NCBI RefSeq assembly: GCF_021730395.1
Contig: NW_026461120.1
Location: 1-64,000, forward strand
Reading direction: 5' to 3'
Source of the DNA: Mercenaria mercenaria
Lineage: Eukaryota; Mollusca; Bivalvia; Venerida; Veneridae
DNA: 64,000 nucleotides
In this document: piece by piece, positions 1 through 12,096 of the stretch
How the letters are laid out: each line of letters opens with the position of its first letter
How positions within the stretch are numbered: the stretch's first letter is position 1
Translations under genes and position numbers: made by a program
The notes under the pieces: model-generated
Databases searched by the model: none
Told to the model about the DNA's origin: nothing
The model's input: only the letters and a program-made list of their open reading frames with translations

Positions 1-89
1 GATCCTTATTTCTCCATGTTTTGTTTTTCGAAAATTCGTACGGAATAAGCGCTTTAATCACACATTTTACTGCAAGAATACATCATGCA

Positions 90-567
90 CAGGACCGGAT
101 CCAGACATTTTTGACTGGGGGGGGCGTGGGAGTGGGCACCAGTCTTTAACGAAATATCACTGCCGAGGTGCAACAATGCAAGGTATTTGAGGGGGGTGCC
201 TTTGCCCATGTTAGACGTTAGGCAGGGGTTCCGGGGTCAGGGGAGGGGACGGATCAGTGGGACTCCTGGAAATTTTAGAAATACAGGCAGAAAATGGTGT
301 CCTCGGGGTATTATAGGTCTAAATTTTGAAGTATTGGAGGGGTACGATACTTCCCTCTTGATTGATTGCGGGGTCAGGGGGCTCTCCCCTGGAAAATTTT
401 GAAATACAGGTATAAAATGGTGACCTCTGGTATAGTTCTGGGTCTAAATTTTGAGAAATAATTATTCCTTTGCTAAAATATTAGGGTGCATCTTTGATGA
501 GTATGTCACTTCTCGGCCAACTGGGATGGCACGGGCCCCCCTTGGCCGGGCCCTGGATCCGGGCCTG
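90..567. mobile_element. Nonautonomous DNA transposon, 478 bp, with TIRs and 5-bp target duplication
   Basis: The ends are inverted copies: the left starts CAGGACCGGATCCA and the right ends TGGATCCGGGCCTG. Directly outside lie identical ATGCA repeats (85-89 and 568-572), so both boundaries are sharp. The interior is GC-rich, with repeated phrases around GGGGTCAGGGG and TTTTGAAATACAGG. It has no credible protein; the open frame at 187-402 falls inside repetitive DNA. CAGG termini resemble several cut-and-paste superfamilies, but a 5-bp duplication does not settle which, so it is unclassified. Confidence 0.7.
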
Positions 568-572
568 ATGCA

Positions 573-2851
573 TGAATAGAGATGGTTTATGTTTATAGGC
601 CTACACTCCACACTGCAAGTTTTGCGGATCGAAACCGGAAGTAGAGGTTTATTGTGCGGACATGAGCATATTTTAGGGTAGCAGACCACAACTGACTGGC
701 ATTTTACTAGGAAGTATTACACTCCCTCTTTATTTTCATCGTTACTTTAAGTTATGATTGAACTTTCATGAAAAATAGGTCTTGGAAAAAGTGATGTTCT
801 ATTATTTATGATAGATAAAGAGAACATGAAGTTTAGTAGGTTTGCAGGTTTGTCGAACAATTCAAGCATCGAGGAGATTGCTTTTCATCAAAATGTTGAA
901 AATCAGAGCTAAAAGGTTGTGAAATGAAAAAAAAAAATAACGACAAGAAAGTTTGGTGAACTGGGTCCACCCTATGCTTGCTCTGGGTAACATTTTATAT
1001 ATCATTTCAAAGTTATTACAGCTTTCCTGTCTTATCGTCTGTTGCTAATTCTGTTTTGCAAATGGTGATTATGAATCTAAGGGGAGTAAGTTAAAGTATA
1101 AACAAACCAATCTGCTGTTATATTGTGCCTTTGTATTTTTGGCGAGCTTGGTGTATTACCAATAGATGTTATAATTAGAAATAGAATATTGAACTACTGG
1201 TGTACAATTATTAATGGTAAGCAAAAAAAAAGAAGATAAACTGTATACTTAACAGGTTCAGAAAATGTAAATTATTTTTCTTGGATTTCATATGTAAAAG
1301 AACTTTTAGAGCAACTTGGATTTGCTTAATACTGGATGAATCAATCAGTATTTTCACCAGTGTATTTCCGCAATATTGTACAACAGAGGTTGAAGGCCAG
1401 TTTATTCAATCTTGGAATGAAAAACACTTTGCATTTCAGAAAATGTTTGTGTTTCAGAATAATTATAACAACCTTTGAGTTTGAAAATTATTTTAAAGTT
1501 TTACCAACAAATCTCGCAATATCCATGTGTCATTTCCGATGTAGGAACAATCTGTTACAAGTTTAAAGAGGGATATTTTTGAATATTGAGCTCAATAACA
1601 GGACTTGTTATATGTGTGATAATACATCTTTAGGAGATGACTTTCATTACATTATATAGGGATAGTACCTAAAATTTCAAATTATGAAAAACAATAAAAC
1701 AATTAACGTTGATTGCTTATATATATAATCTCAAACCGAATATAATATTTAAGTCTTGATCTAGTCATTTTCAAGCAATGTTATTAATGATTTTCTGAAA
1801 CTTCTTATTTAATTTTCATGTACTCGTTCTTGTAGACAGTCCTACCTGTCTAGCCATTGATAAATATTTAATCACCAATTATAACTGGATTATTGCAGAA
1901 GGAACTTATGTCTATGCAAAATAATTGTCAAATACATGCAAATTGTGTGATATCACAAAATGTTTTAAGACTGATAAAATAAATTCAGATCGATAGATCC
2001 ACTATTTAAGCTGAAATTTAGATATAATTTTATTTATACCATATCATACATTATATATAAAAACAAGAAAAAACTCTTCAATATTTAGCATGAAAATGGA
2101 CATTTAAATGAAATGACCTATCACCAAGTTTTTCAATACAGAGTTACTGCATTCTGCCTTTTAATTTTAGTCATACAGGTGTAAAGGTATATGCAAGGTA
2201 GGATTATAATTTGGGTAATTGATTGATCTCTAGTGCTATGTCTACAGTATAGAATGTCCGTACTTAAATTTAGACAGAGTAAAATATATACAAAATGACT
2301 TTCGACAGTCAAATGTAATGTCATTTCAACGTTTATTTCATAGTAATGATAGTACTCTTCTTTTTAAGTTAGCATTGTTTGTACAGAAAATACTTCAAAT
2401 TTTTTGGGAGGAATAGGTTTTTGTCACTGGCAATTTTTTTCTGGCCAGTTAAATCACTGTTTTCAAACCTAGTTAATTCTAAATTTACAGCGTCTTTTAT
2501 CTTTTAGCTTACAGAATATTTATATCAGATCTATTATGACCATAAAACTACTGTTTTATTTTATGTAGGCCCTCTAAGTGTTTGTTTTGTTAAATTTGTT
2601 GTTATTTTGATACTGATGCCCGTATGGTCCAGTTATAAATAAGATTTTGAAATCTTAAATCTCACAGATTTCCTCCCTTGACGTACATTTAACGTTTACA
2701 ACTGCTGTGAAGAGTGTGTGAACAAACACTAAAAAGAGATTGGATCTGATAACCAGACTTCCATATCTGCTTCTTTTTCTTCAGTTAGTCACCTGTAAGA
2801 CACTTATACAGTAGTGTATATTGTATGCACTTATAAATAAGTCGCATAATT
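573..2851. other. AT-rich region, no gene recognised
   Basis: This stretch contains only short, low-complexity open frames, homopolymer runs and no recognisable repeat ends or RNA gene. It could be intergenic DNA or an intron of a gene ending in the open segment that follows. Nothing here supports a function. Confidence 0.5.
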
Positions 2852-3099
2852 AGCACGAACTGGAGGGTGCACCTATAACTACAAAATACGATAAAAGGCA
2901 GATTTATGAAGCCGCAGCCTCTCCATATACGAATACATGCCCAGAGAGAGGGTCCGATTTCCCTTTCAGGAAGAAAAATGTCAGTCTTAACATAAGCACT
3001 TTTGCACGGTGCGACGACAAGTTTGGTGGCTTTCATAATGAGACTGAAGGAGATAAAGAAAAACTCCAAGTAGGCAAGATGACAGAATATGTAGAATAG
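2852..3099 (+). CDS. Possible terminal exon of an unrecognised host gene
   Basis: A plus-strand frame stays open for about 82 codons and ends in TAG at 3097-3099. It lacks an early methionine, as expected for an internal or last exon. The segment is clearly more GC-rich than its AT-rich surroundings. The product is compositionally protein-like, with PFRKKNVSLN near the middle and a charged end, EGDKEKLQVGKMTEYVE. An AG preceding position 2852, or the pyrimidine-rich TTTCCCTTTCAG around 2971, could be the 3' splice site. I recognise no domain. The opposite strand is also open here (94 codons), so chance is possible. Confidence 0.3.
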
Positions 3100-3989
3100 A
3101 GGGTGGATGTGAGGGAAGATTTGATATTGGTAAAAGACTGCTAACTCACTTTTTACATTTTTAAAGTTAATATTCTAATGAAGTAGATCTACTAAAGGTC
3201 GGGTTTCACATTTCACGTTCTTATTTCCAGATCCTAAAAGCGATTACCTTTAATTGCGTTCATTTAGGTGTACCTTATTGCGGAAGTAATCGCTGCGGGG
3301 AGTGTTATAAATGTTCATTGACATAACGAGGACGGTACCCATGTGCAAACGGGTAGGTATCATTATTTATTTTTATCCATCGTCAGAGGTACCATCAAAA
3401 CCAGCGACAGGATGCATATAATTGAAATTTTATCAACAAAAATATCTTGCAGGTGCATGTTCCATTCGTTTTGTAGTTGAATATGCATAGTTTTACCAAG
3501 GAGAGTGCCAAATTCAGTTATCTCAACTTCGAACAAAGAAAAATACGTCTCAAAACGTCAAATTACATGAATTTCGTTACATTTCTTCAAAATTTAAAGT
3601 CATATCAATTGAGGACTGATATTTTCACCAGTGCGAATTAATGCATTTCCTCGGACGATTCTGTCTTTAAAATGTTCCACGTGCTTAAATATATGTCATA
3701 CGTTGATATTGTTTTTTATACGGTAATTATACCGTATGTCATTTTCACTAAATATATCAGTAGTTTTAGTTTAAAATCAGTTTCTAAAATCTCAATTTTC
3801 GAACTTGACCAGTTTCATCAACCGTTGCCATGGTAACGCACATCGCTACATTTCTACGACCGATCTACAAAGGCAGTTCTTATTTTACTTAATTGTTTTA
3901 TCATAGTAAAAAGGTTTTGTATGATGGGTAAATAAAGTGTGGCAGATATTTTGAAAGATTCCTCGTATACCTTGTGAGACCTTTTATAA
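3100..3989. other. Noncoding stretch with one short perfect palindrome
   Basis: No gene seen. A 20-nt perfect palindrome, ATACGGTAATTATACCGTAT, lies at 3718-3737. A CCATGG-centred phrase, GTTGCCATGGTAAC, occurs at about 3824; similar phrases recur near 26712 and 27299, so it may belong to a dispersed repeat. Confidence 0.4.
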
Positions 3990-5260
3990 AGAATGTTCAA
4001 ATGTTCAAATTATTCTGATTCGTCGAAAACATGGCCGCCCGAGGGCGTTGTCACTTTTCCCTGTATGTATTTATTGAAAAAATATATTCTTGTGTGTAAT
4101 TGCTGGCCTGATTTTGTAATAACTTCACACAAACGGTCCTTGAGTGACTTTCTACCAACATTGTTAAAATTATTTTGATTTGTCCTAAACACGGCCACCA
4201 GGGGGAGTTGTCACTTTTCCGTATATATATATATATATATATATATAGTAAAGAGAATTTATACGAACTAAATCACCACCACAATATACCAGACCAATTA
4301 CGGCAAAGCGCCTAGCAGTACAAACGAACACGCACATGCCACAGCAAGTCCACTAACCCAATAAGATTAGTTTCGATGCTGCTTTATATACGAGCCCGAA
4401 TTGTACTACACGTTTGTACTGGTTCAACATTTGCATATATATACTAAAATCTCTGTTTTCATGTCTCATAAATCAGTAGTGACATTTTAGTCTTTTTAAC
4501 TGATTGGGACCAGAGAAGCTATATTTTCTCTCTCTGAAAGTAAACTGGATCTCGAGGATACGTTGAATATATATATAGATAATTTGCATTAAGAGATATA
4601 ACTATATTCAGAACAGTTGACTTTCCCATACGTGAGATCCGCTAGGATACAAGTTCGCATTATAAATTATTATATAGTAGAGAGAATTTATACGAACTAA
4701 ATCACCACCACAATATACCAGACCAATTACGGCAAAGCGCCTAACAGTACAAACGAACACGCACATGCCACAGCAAGTCCACTAACCCAATAAGATTAGT
4801 TTCGATGCTGCTTTATATACGAGCCCGAATTGTACTACACATTTGTACTGGTTCAACATTTGCATATATATACTCAAATCTCTGTTTTCATGTCTCATAA
4901 ATCAGTAGTGACATTTTAGTCTTTTTAACTGATTGGGACCAGAGAAGCTATATTTTCTCTCTCTGAAAGTTAACTGGATCTCGAGGATACGTTGAATATA
5001 TATATATATAGATAATTTGCATTAAGGGATATAACTATATTCAGAACAGTTGACTTTCCCATATATATATATTGGAAACTTTAAAAATGTTTTTGTCATA
5101 AACAACATGCCTTATTTTTAAAACATCTATTTACACAAAATGTTTCTTGAATATTTTGTGTGTGATGTGTGATGTCAAGGGTTGACTGTCTACCGTAGTT
5201 GTTAAAATTATTGCCCTAGGTTCAAAAACGGCCATTCCCATGTATGTGACATGTATATAA
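3990..5260. repeat. Dispersed repeat with GGCCGCC...GTTGTCACTTTTCC units, split by an insertion
   Basis: Two diverged units (about 4003-4058 and 4160-4220) share the order TGTTAAAATTATTTTGATT, then a GGCC(G/A)CC segment, then GTTGTCACTTTTCC followed by a TATA-rich linker. A third, more diverged unit resumes at about 5063-5240. The block between, 4244-5062, is unrelated and looks inserted at the TA-rich linker. The units are about 160 bp long. Confidence 0.5.
4244..5062. repeat. Two direct copies of a ~390-bp sequence (429-bp period)
   Basis: The segment beginning TATAGTA at 4244 is repeated almost exactly from 4673. Both copies carry the same body (AAATCACCACCACAATATAC and onward) and end at GACTTTCCCATA. 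About 40 bp of unique sequence follows the first copy. The copies differ by only a few substitutions and by lengths of TA runs, so the duplication is recent. There are no TG...CA ends and no coding capacity. It could be a dimeric nonautonomous element or a local tandem duplication. Confidence 0.7.
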
Positions 5261-5809
5261 TATAAGCTAATATAAAAGAAACTTTGAATATTTTCTTCTC
5301 TGATAGTTAGAACCTTGATATTTATATAGACATAACTCTGTACTTGTACGATAACGTTACACAAACACACTTGAAGACTTTATCACAGGTGACCGCTTTA
5401 GGGTCAAAACACCTTATTTTTAGCGATAATTTTATTCACTCAGTTATCAAAGGTTGAAGTTTGCATGGAAATAGTCTAGCAACACGTTTGAATTTAAGAA
5501 GGAATAGCCTTTATAAACTGTGGCATAAGAAAACATATTTTTCAGTTGCTAAAACCTTTGTTTAATCATTAATGGGCAATGTGTTGATGTGACAATGCTT
5601 TCCAAATACTTGTTGACGAGAAGAGCTTGCATTGAGAGTATTATAATAGCATAAAACTGCGGTTAATGTTGTTCTCAAAGTGTGTTTTAACAGGAGAGTA
5701 AACGTGCGTTAAAAGGGAGATTCTCGCGCTCACGTGCAGTTAACATACCTTTTTTTGCTTATGCATATACCGCGGCAAAGCGTAAACGTATAACGGTCCC
5801 CTAACGGAT

Positions 5810-6420
5810 AATTGTTCCCCGCCTTTTTCGAAGAAAACGGGGATTAAAGAAATAGGCTGCGGCCTTCCGTCCTTCCTGCCGTTAGTCTGTCGGTCACACT
5901 TCGTGTCCGGACCATGACATCAATAAAGGGATTTTGAAAATCCTCGGCATACATTTTTCCAATAAAGAGACGACGTGTCATTTGCAAGACTCGGACCCCT
6001 AGCTTCAAGGTCAAGGTCCCACTCAGAGGTCAAAGGTTAACAGGGTATGTATCGCATCCGGTCTATAAATCTGCCATTCATCAAGAGATTTTGAAATTAC
6101 TTGTCACAAATGTTCCCCATAATGAGACGACGTGTCAATGGAAAGACCCAGACCCCTAACTCCAAGGGCAAAGTCACACTTAGAGGAGAAAGGTTTACAG
6201 GGTCTGTTTCTTGTAGGTCAATAACTCTGCCATTCATCAAGGGGGTTTAAAATTGCTTGGCTGTCAGTTTGCACAAATGCTCCCTATAATGAGTCGATTT
6301 GTCATGCACAAAAACCAGGTCCCTAGGTCTAAGGTCAATGTCACACTTGCCGATCAAATGTCAAATTCAAGAATGACATGTAACTGTGTTCACAACCTTG
6401 AGACACCCTGTGTTTAGAGT
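5810..6420 (+). repeat. Degenerate GGTCA-type tandem units (~170 bp)
   Basis: About three diverged units repeat a fixed order: AATAAAGAGACGACGTGTCA-like, then ACCCCTAGCTTCAAGGTCAA-like, then AGGTCAAAGGTTAACAGGG, then a variant of CATCAAGAGATTTTGAAAT. An inverted set of the same family lies at 10384-10800. Related but distinct units occur at 53870-55290 and 59780-60160. Confidence 0.6.
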
Positions 6421-6506
6421 TACTCCCCTTTGTTATTATTATAAATAGATTATATTGTAACTTTTTTATTTCTGGCCGTAAGGAAAAATCGAGATCACTT
6501 TTCTAT

Positions 6507-8347
6507 GGTGGCCGGTAGCGTCCATTTTAAAGCCGCGAGAAATTTTACCGTCAGTTTATAAATAGTCGCGGGCAACTTTCAGATCCGCGAGATTTAATGT
6601 CGAAATTGTATAAAATGTCGCGGCCAAGAGAAATTCTCGAGTTTTTCTGTCACACTCCTCTCGTAAAATGTCGCGGATTAAAGAGAAACCGCGACATTTT
6701 CTGTCTACATAGTAGAATAAGCACGCAAACATATTCTTAATTTAGGTAGCCGACTGCGGCCATTTTAATCCGCGATATTTTTTTTGATGCGTACCTTACA
6801 AAATGTCGAGTTTAAATATTTAAACCTCGAGTTTGTATGCGGAGAAACGTCTCAAAAAAGTCGCGGCTTTTTACAAAAAGTCGCGTATTTCCTACCCGCG
6901 ACTTTTTATGAAAATGCAAATGCAGAGCGTGATTCACCCGGAACTAAAACGTATTTTAAAAGATGTATAGGAAGTTAACATAGCAGTGAGCAGTAGCAAT
7001 AGCAGTATCAAAGGTAGAAAATGTGAAACTTGCAGTAACAGTAGCAGCAGAAGCAGTAGCAAAAAATGTGTAATCGGCAGTAGCAGCAAGAGCAGTAGCA
7101 AAAACGTGAAATTGGCAGTAGCAGTAGCAAAAACGTGAAACTGGCTGTAGAAGCAGTAGCAGTAACAAAAACTTGAAATCGGCAGTAACAGCAGTCGCAG
7201 TAGCAGCAGAGACAGTAGTATCAGTAGCAGAAGCAACAGTAAAGTAGCAGTAGTAGCAGTTGCAGTAGCAGCAGTCTCAGCAGCAGTAGCAGCAGCGGTA
7301 GCAGTAACGGTAATAGCAGTAGAAACAGAAGCAATAGCACACGTTTTATTACTACTGCTACTGCTGCTATTGCTACTGCCGATTTCATGTATTTGCTACT
7401 GCTGCTACCTCTACTGCTACTGCTACCGCTGCTTCTGATACTGCCGGTACTGCTACTGTTACACTGATACTACGGCTGCTGCTGCTGCTACTGCTACTAC
7501 TGCTGCTACTACTCCTGCTACTGCTTTTCTGCTATTGCTACTGATAATACAGCTACTTCTACTACTGCATTTATTACTACTGCTTTTACTGCTACTGTTG
7601 TTACTGCTGCAGCTGCTGTTACTGCTGCTAATCCTACTGGTGCTTCTGTTACTACTGCTACTACTGCTAATTCTACTGCTGCTTCTGCTACTATTGCTAC
7701 TGCTGCTCTCGTACTACTGCTACTGCTGCTGCTGCTCCTGCTACTACTGCTAATTCTACTGCTGCTTCTGCTACTATTGCTACTGCTGCTCTCGTACTAC
7801 TGCTACTGCTGCTGCTGCTCCTGCTACTACTGCTAATCCTACTGCTGCTTCTGCTACTACTGCTACTGTTACTACCACTTATCCTACTGCTGCTTCTTCT
7901 GCTATTGCTACTGCTGCTATTAGTACTGCTACTGCTACTGCTGCTACTACTGCTGCTGTTACTGCATATACTTCTTCTGCTGCTCCTGCTGCTACTGCTA
8001 TAGCTGCTGTCACTGCTACGCTACTGCTGCTACTGCCTATTTCACGTTTTTGCTACTGCTACAGCCAACTTCATATCAATTTTTAATGTAAAAAGGACAG
8101 GTGTATTCAAATCACTCCGTCTGCATAAAATGTCGCGGCTATAAAACTCGCTTTTACTCGCCGCGACATTTTATGAGACCATTGTTGAGGAACAAAAAGT
8201 CGCGGGTTTTATTTTTTTTCTCTCGACTTTTTGTAGAATTTCTACAACAACTGCCAAAAATATTTCGGATTTTTTTCTGTTCCTTGACTTTTTATAGACA
8301 TACGAGGGATAAAATGTAGAGTCAAACCACGGACGCTACCGGCCACC
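6507..8347. mobile_element. 1.84-kb compound palindrome with 17-bp perfect TIRs and mirrored AGCAGT core
   Basis: The ends are a perfect 17-nt inverted repeat, GGTGGCCGGTAGCGTCC (6507-6523), matched at 8331-8347. Inside each end are hairpins spelled from one theme. One is AAAATGTCGCGG at 6665-6676 with its complement at 6689-6700. Another has perfect 16-nt arms at 8124-8139 and 8160-8175, and others use AAAAAGTCGCG. The core is a simple array that reads AGCAGT-like words up to about 7345 and the complementary ACTGCT-like words from about 7346 to 8055. Leucine- or alanine-rich open frames in the core are by-products of the array. No transposase is present. Confidence 0.65.
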
Positions 8348-9046
8348 GGAGTCAAAATGTTCCTTGCTGTTTCCACCAACTATTATAAAATATCGCGATT
8401 TATACGTTCCTCGCAAAAACATTCCATATGCATATATTGTAACATTCTGGCACTCTTGTTTAATTTTTTTACAAGTATAAAAAAAGAATCGTACTTATAT
8501 ATTGATTTAAATCTTTAAAATGCAGATATTAGCATTTGAAAGAAATTATAGATTTCCAGACATTTTCAGTCTTCATAATGTCTTTAAAGAAATTCATAAA
8601 TTTATGAATTTATGATATATAGTTATGACTTATGTACATTGTTAGTATATTGCCCTTTTACTTAGAATATGTTGTTTTGGCATGCAATATGTTTTGTGAA
8701 CAATGTCCATAGGCGGGGTACGTGGTAACTCTGTTACAAATTCTTGTTATAACGGAAATGATATTAACGTGATCGAACAATGCTGACATTCCACGCTTTT
8801 CATGGACATTTGATGACGTTGATGGACAATATATTCATTTCTTTAAGTTTTATATGTTTTAAGCTATAACAGCATTAACGAGTAGTCATTTGATGTTATA
8901 ACATCTGCCTAATCTCCAGGAATTCGCGCTATAAATTACATATAAATAATTACATTTATGTAATATTTTAATGCAACCCTGATAAAAATCAAAAACCTTG
9001 ATATTTCCTCATTGTTCCTTATTATATATTTCTCGATTAATATTAT
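8348..9046. other. AT-rich stretch, nothing recognised
   Basis: Only short hairpins are seen (for example around 8590-8620) and no coding signal. Confidence 0.4.
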
Positions 9047-9200
9047 GTTATTTAACATTGTTCTGTAAAATACGGACATATATTTGGACTCGTACAATGC
9101 TGGGAAACCCATATTGGATGAGCCGCTAGTCCAATATGGTTTTCTCAGCCGGATACTCGTCCAAATATATCTAGTATTGTACAGTACAGCGTTAAATAAC
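9047..9200. mobile_element. 154-bp foldback (MITE-like) element
   Basis: The whole interval is one imperfect inverted repeat. GTTATTTAAC at 9047-9056 pairs with GTTAAATAAC at 9191-9200. Further in, ATATATTTGGAC pairs with GTCCAAATATAT, and CCCATATTGGA pairs with TCCAATATGG near the apex. The arms are about 70 nt and roughly 75-80% complementary. No protein and no secure target duplication. Confidence 0.6.
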
Positions 9201-10383
9201 CTTTCTTATTCTATATCTATTTCATTTTAGTTTAAATTAAAATGATTCACTGAATATTGTATTTCTGCCTAAAACGTATAATCAAACTCTGTACATAGAG
9301 CGCCTACTTCACCCGATTTACATTCGGAACATTTTCACGCGTTTCGGGCATTATCGTATGTTTGACATGGGACTGTTGAACCGTCCAAATACGAAACAAG
9401 TAGACTTCTTATAAAAAAAGACACATAGGAGAGGTGTAGTGTTTTACGTTTTAAAGTTATATCATAGACATAGATAACAATTGTTATGTAATTGTTATCT
9501 GGTTATATGATAGGTTGTGCTATAGACAAAAACCAGTTTCCCTGTTGCAGGTCTCTGTGACCTATTACGGGTCACAGTCACTTCGACCATGACTTAATGA
9601 CCTCAACATTCATAAGTCATCTTCAGGTTATGATCAACTTGCGCCAATCCGAGCTGCTAAATTAGCATCTTACCATTTTTGGGGGAACCTCACCTGCCAT
9701 GCTTGTTTGTCAACGGGCCCAAGTGAATAGCTTCCGAGAAGCTTTAGAAAAGCTTAGAAGAAAATCTCAATCAAACGGACGTCTGTCGGAAGTGAAAAAT
9801 ATATCATTCTTTTTAAATGATTTTTTCAGATATTTTTATTGCTAATGTGCTATTTGATATTCTGAACATTTTATTTGTTCTAGTTTATTACTCAGTTTGT
9901 CGAATTGTCGCATTGTTTTGATCGCGTGATTAACATCTTTGACTATCAGAAGCTCGGAAGAACTCTTCTTATTATGGCAGATCTTCCGAACGAGGCAAGT
10001 GAACCACCCAGTTAAACTATAAATTCATTTAATTGAACGAAATACATTTTAACGTGATTCAATTCATATGCATATCTTTGAATACTGCGAACAAAGAATA
10101 GTAAATATTTATCTATATATATTTTTTGTTAATAACTGAACCGTTTCTAACATTAGTAACAGTAGTATTACACTATATTTCTTTATTTTAAAAGTACAAT
10201 TATTTTCGTCTTAGATGATTTCAAAACTTACTTGTGCGCAAGCGCATTTGACCATTTTAGACTGGCTTACCGTAATTTGCGCTAGAAAGTGAAATCTAAC
10301 GCCATAAAATTAGTAGATTAGTCTAAATTCTCCTTGTTTGAAAGCCAACACTATGGAGAGGCCTTGATAGACATTTCCAATAG
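9201..10383. other. Noncoding stretch with one short hairpin
   Basis: No gene recognised. A hairpin with arms AGATAACAATT/AATTGTTATCT lies at about 9472-9501. A GTCACAGTCACTTCGACC phrase near 9565 loosely resembles the GGTCA-type repeats but is too diverged to assign. Confidence 0.35.
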
Positions 10384-10800
10384 GGAAGTTTTATACCATG
10401 TAAATTTAAAATCTTTTCATCGATGGAAGAGTTATGGAACGAACAAGAAACACACCATGTAAACCGTTAACCTCTAAATGTGACCTTGACCTTAGAGCTA
10501 GTGGTCTGGTTATTATGCATGACACGTTTTCTCGTTATGGGGGAATATTTATGCCAAGTAATTTCGAAATTCCTTGATGAATGACATAGTTACGAACCGG
10601 ACATAAAACAGACTCTATTAACCTTTGACTTGACTTCTAAGTGTAAACTTGATCTTGGAGCTAGGGGTCTGGATCTTGCGCGTAACACATTGCCTCATCA
10701 TGGTAAACATTTATGCCAAGTTGTTTCAAAATCCCTTTTTTGATAACAGAGTTATATACCAGACACGAAAAAGATCCTATTAACCTATGACTGTATCTGT
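10384..10800 (-). repeat. GGTCA-type tandem units, inverted relative to 5810-6420
   Basis: Read on the minus strand, this has the same landmarks as 5810-6420: AAGGTCAAGGTCACA-like, AGGTTAACGG-like and CATCGATGAAAAGATTTT-like segments, in two to three diverged units. The minus-strand order matches the plus-strand order of the earlier block, so the two blocks are inverted about 4 kb apart. Confidence 0.55.
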
Positions 10801-11439
10801 ATAATATATTATATTATACGACTATACCCCCAGCAGAGCTTTTGAAAAAGTGTCTTCTTACGGTTGTTAGCGGACACTTTATAAATAGAACTGTCCTGTA
10901 TGAACGTACTGTATTTAACTACCTCCACGTGAAGTTCGTGCACTAAGTTATAAACTTTTCCTAACGTTTCAATGTGAATTACTTTTTGACAAAGCCTTTA
11001 ATTTTTCACGCCAATTTGTTTCGTGTTATATCTGTTGGGGAGGGCCGTCATCTGATGTTGTAAGAACTTGTGGCCCAACCCATTTGCTTATTTGTTTGTG
11101 TTTGTCAAAAATGCTATATATGCTTGTAAATATTGAATGAGCAATAAAATATGTTTAAACTAATTACTTTTTGACTGTTATAAAGGTATCAATATTTTAA
11201 AATTTCAATGTAAATAAAGCTTTTTAAACAACACAAGAAAGAATTATTAGTTTTCACTTTAATGTTACCAAAGTGATCCGATTTTAAGTAATAGCTGAAA
11301 CATAGCTGTCATTATTCAACACTAGATTTTCTAAAACATAAAAAACGGAGTTCAGCAAATACAAGTACTTTGCATTTCAAATCTACCTAGAATTACATTG
11401 AAGAAATTTCATTCCACTGATGATACTAGAATTTAATAT
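10801..11439. other. Noncoding; possible LINE-like 3' end near 11040-11160
   Basis: No gene seen. The segment ending GAGCAATAAAATATGTTTAA at about 11140-11160 has the look of a polyadenylated transcript or LINE 3' end, preceded by a GC-richer CAACCCATTTGC phrase. It is too short to classify. Confidence 0.3.
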
Positions 11440-11688
11440 TTAAGGAAAAATTGTCTTTGTAATAGACAGCTCAGAACCAGAGCTATTTGCAGACGATGAA
11501 ACAACGGCGTTTGTTTCACATACTGGCACTGGTTGAGGGTGTGGCGGTTGTAAAGCATCAGATACAGCCTTTACCTGGTCGTTGCTGGACCGCTTGTAGG
11601 CACGTATTGCGTTGCTTCTATGTCCGGTACGTCCAGCGATAAGTTGCTCGTCAAAACCTTTCTGATAAAGGGTAGTTGCAGTGGTCAT
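11440..11688 (-). CDS. Exon 4 (last) of the DUF3504-family gene
   Basis: It begins after TTCTTTCTTTAG and encodes ATTLYQKGFDEQLIAGRTGH, followed by the nucleophile-containing AIRAYKR block and a low-complexity Ser/Pro-rich tail. It ends in TAA at 11440-11442. The codon after the preceding exon's last lysine is ATG, so the exon joins in phase 0. Confidence 0.7.
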   Translation of the reverse strand: MTTATTLYQKGFDEQLIAGRTGHRSNAIRAYKRSSNDQVKAVSDALQPPHPQPVPVCETNAVVSSSANSSGSELSITKTIFP

Positions 11689-11902
11689 CTAAAGAAAGAA
11701 AACGTTCATCTGGACAATGTCAGGAACTTAAAAAACGTGGAGATAATAAAAAGTGAGGAAACCAAAGTTTCTACACAAAAATGACATACCGATTGAAGAG
11801 CCATAATAGCAGAGGACATCTGAAGTACCTGAAGCAATTTACAGTCAAATTAGAAATAAAGTAGGCCACGCCATGTTCCGTTAGTACCAGCACCTGCTCC
11901 CT

Positions 11903-12000
11903 ACGAAGGTACAATGATACGTTGGCGAAGCGTGGCAGTACGATGCCGAAGCGCGACAGTTCAATCATGACGGGCCATCGCACCTTTGTGCCCTACCATC
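11903..12000. repeat. Short mirrored minisatellite, GCGAAGCGYGGCAGTACGATG type
   Basis: Plus-oriented words (GGTACAATG, GCGAAGCGTGGCAGTACGAT) are followed by complementary ones (GCCATCGCACC, ACCATCGTAC), forming an imperfect foldback. The words are the same as at 12884-13195, so the two are relatives inside the same intron of the DUF3504-family gene. Confidence 0.5.
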
Positions 12001-12096
12001 GTACTTTTGCCTTCCCGTCAATCATGAGCAAAACAATGCACTAGGCCGTTGCGTTAGACGGAGGTACATATACTTGCTTTATTTAAGAAATAATTT

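Noticed and set aside
7535-7753. Leucine-rich 72-codon open frame and similar frames at 6934-7236
   Set aside because: They are translations of the AGCAGT/ACTGCT array; all frames of such an array are open and low-complexity.
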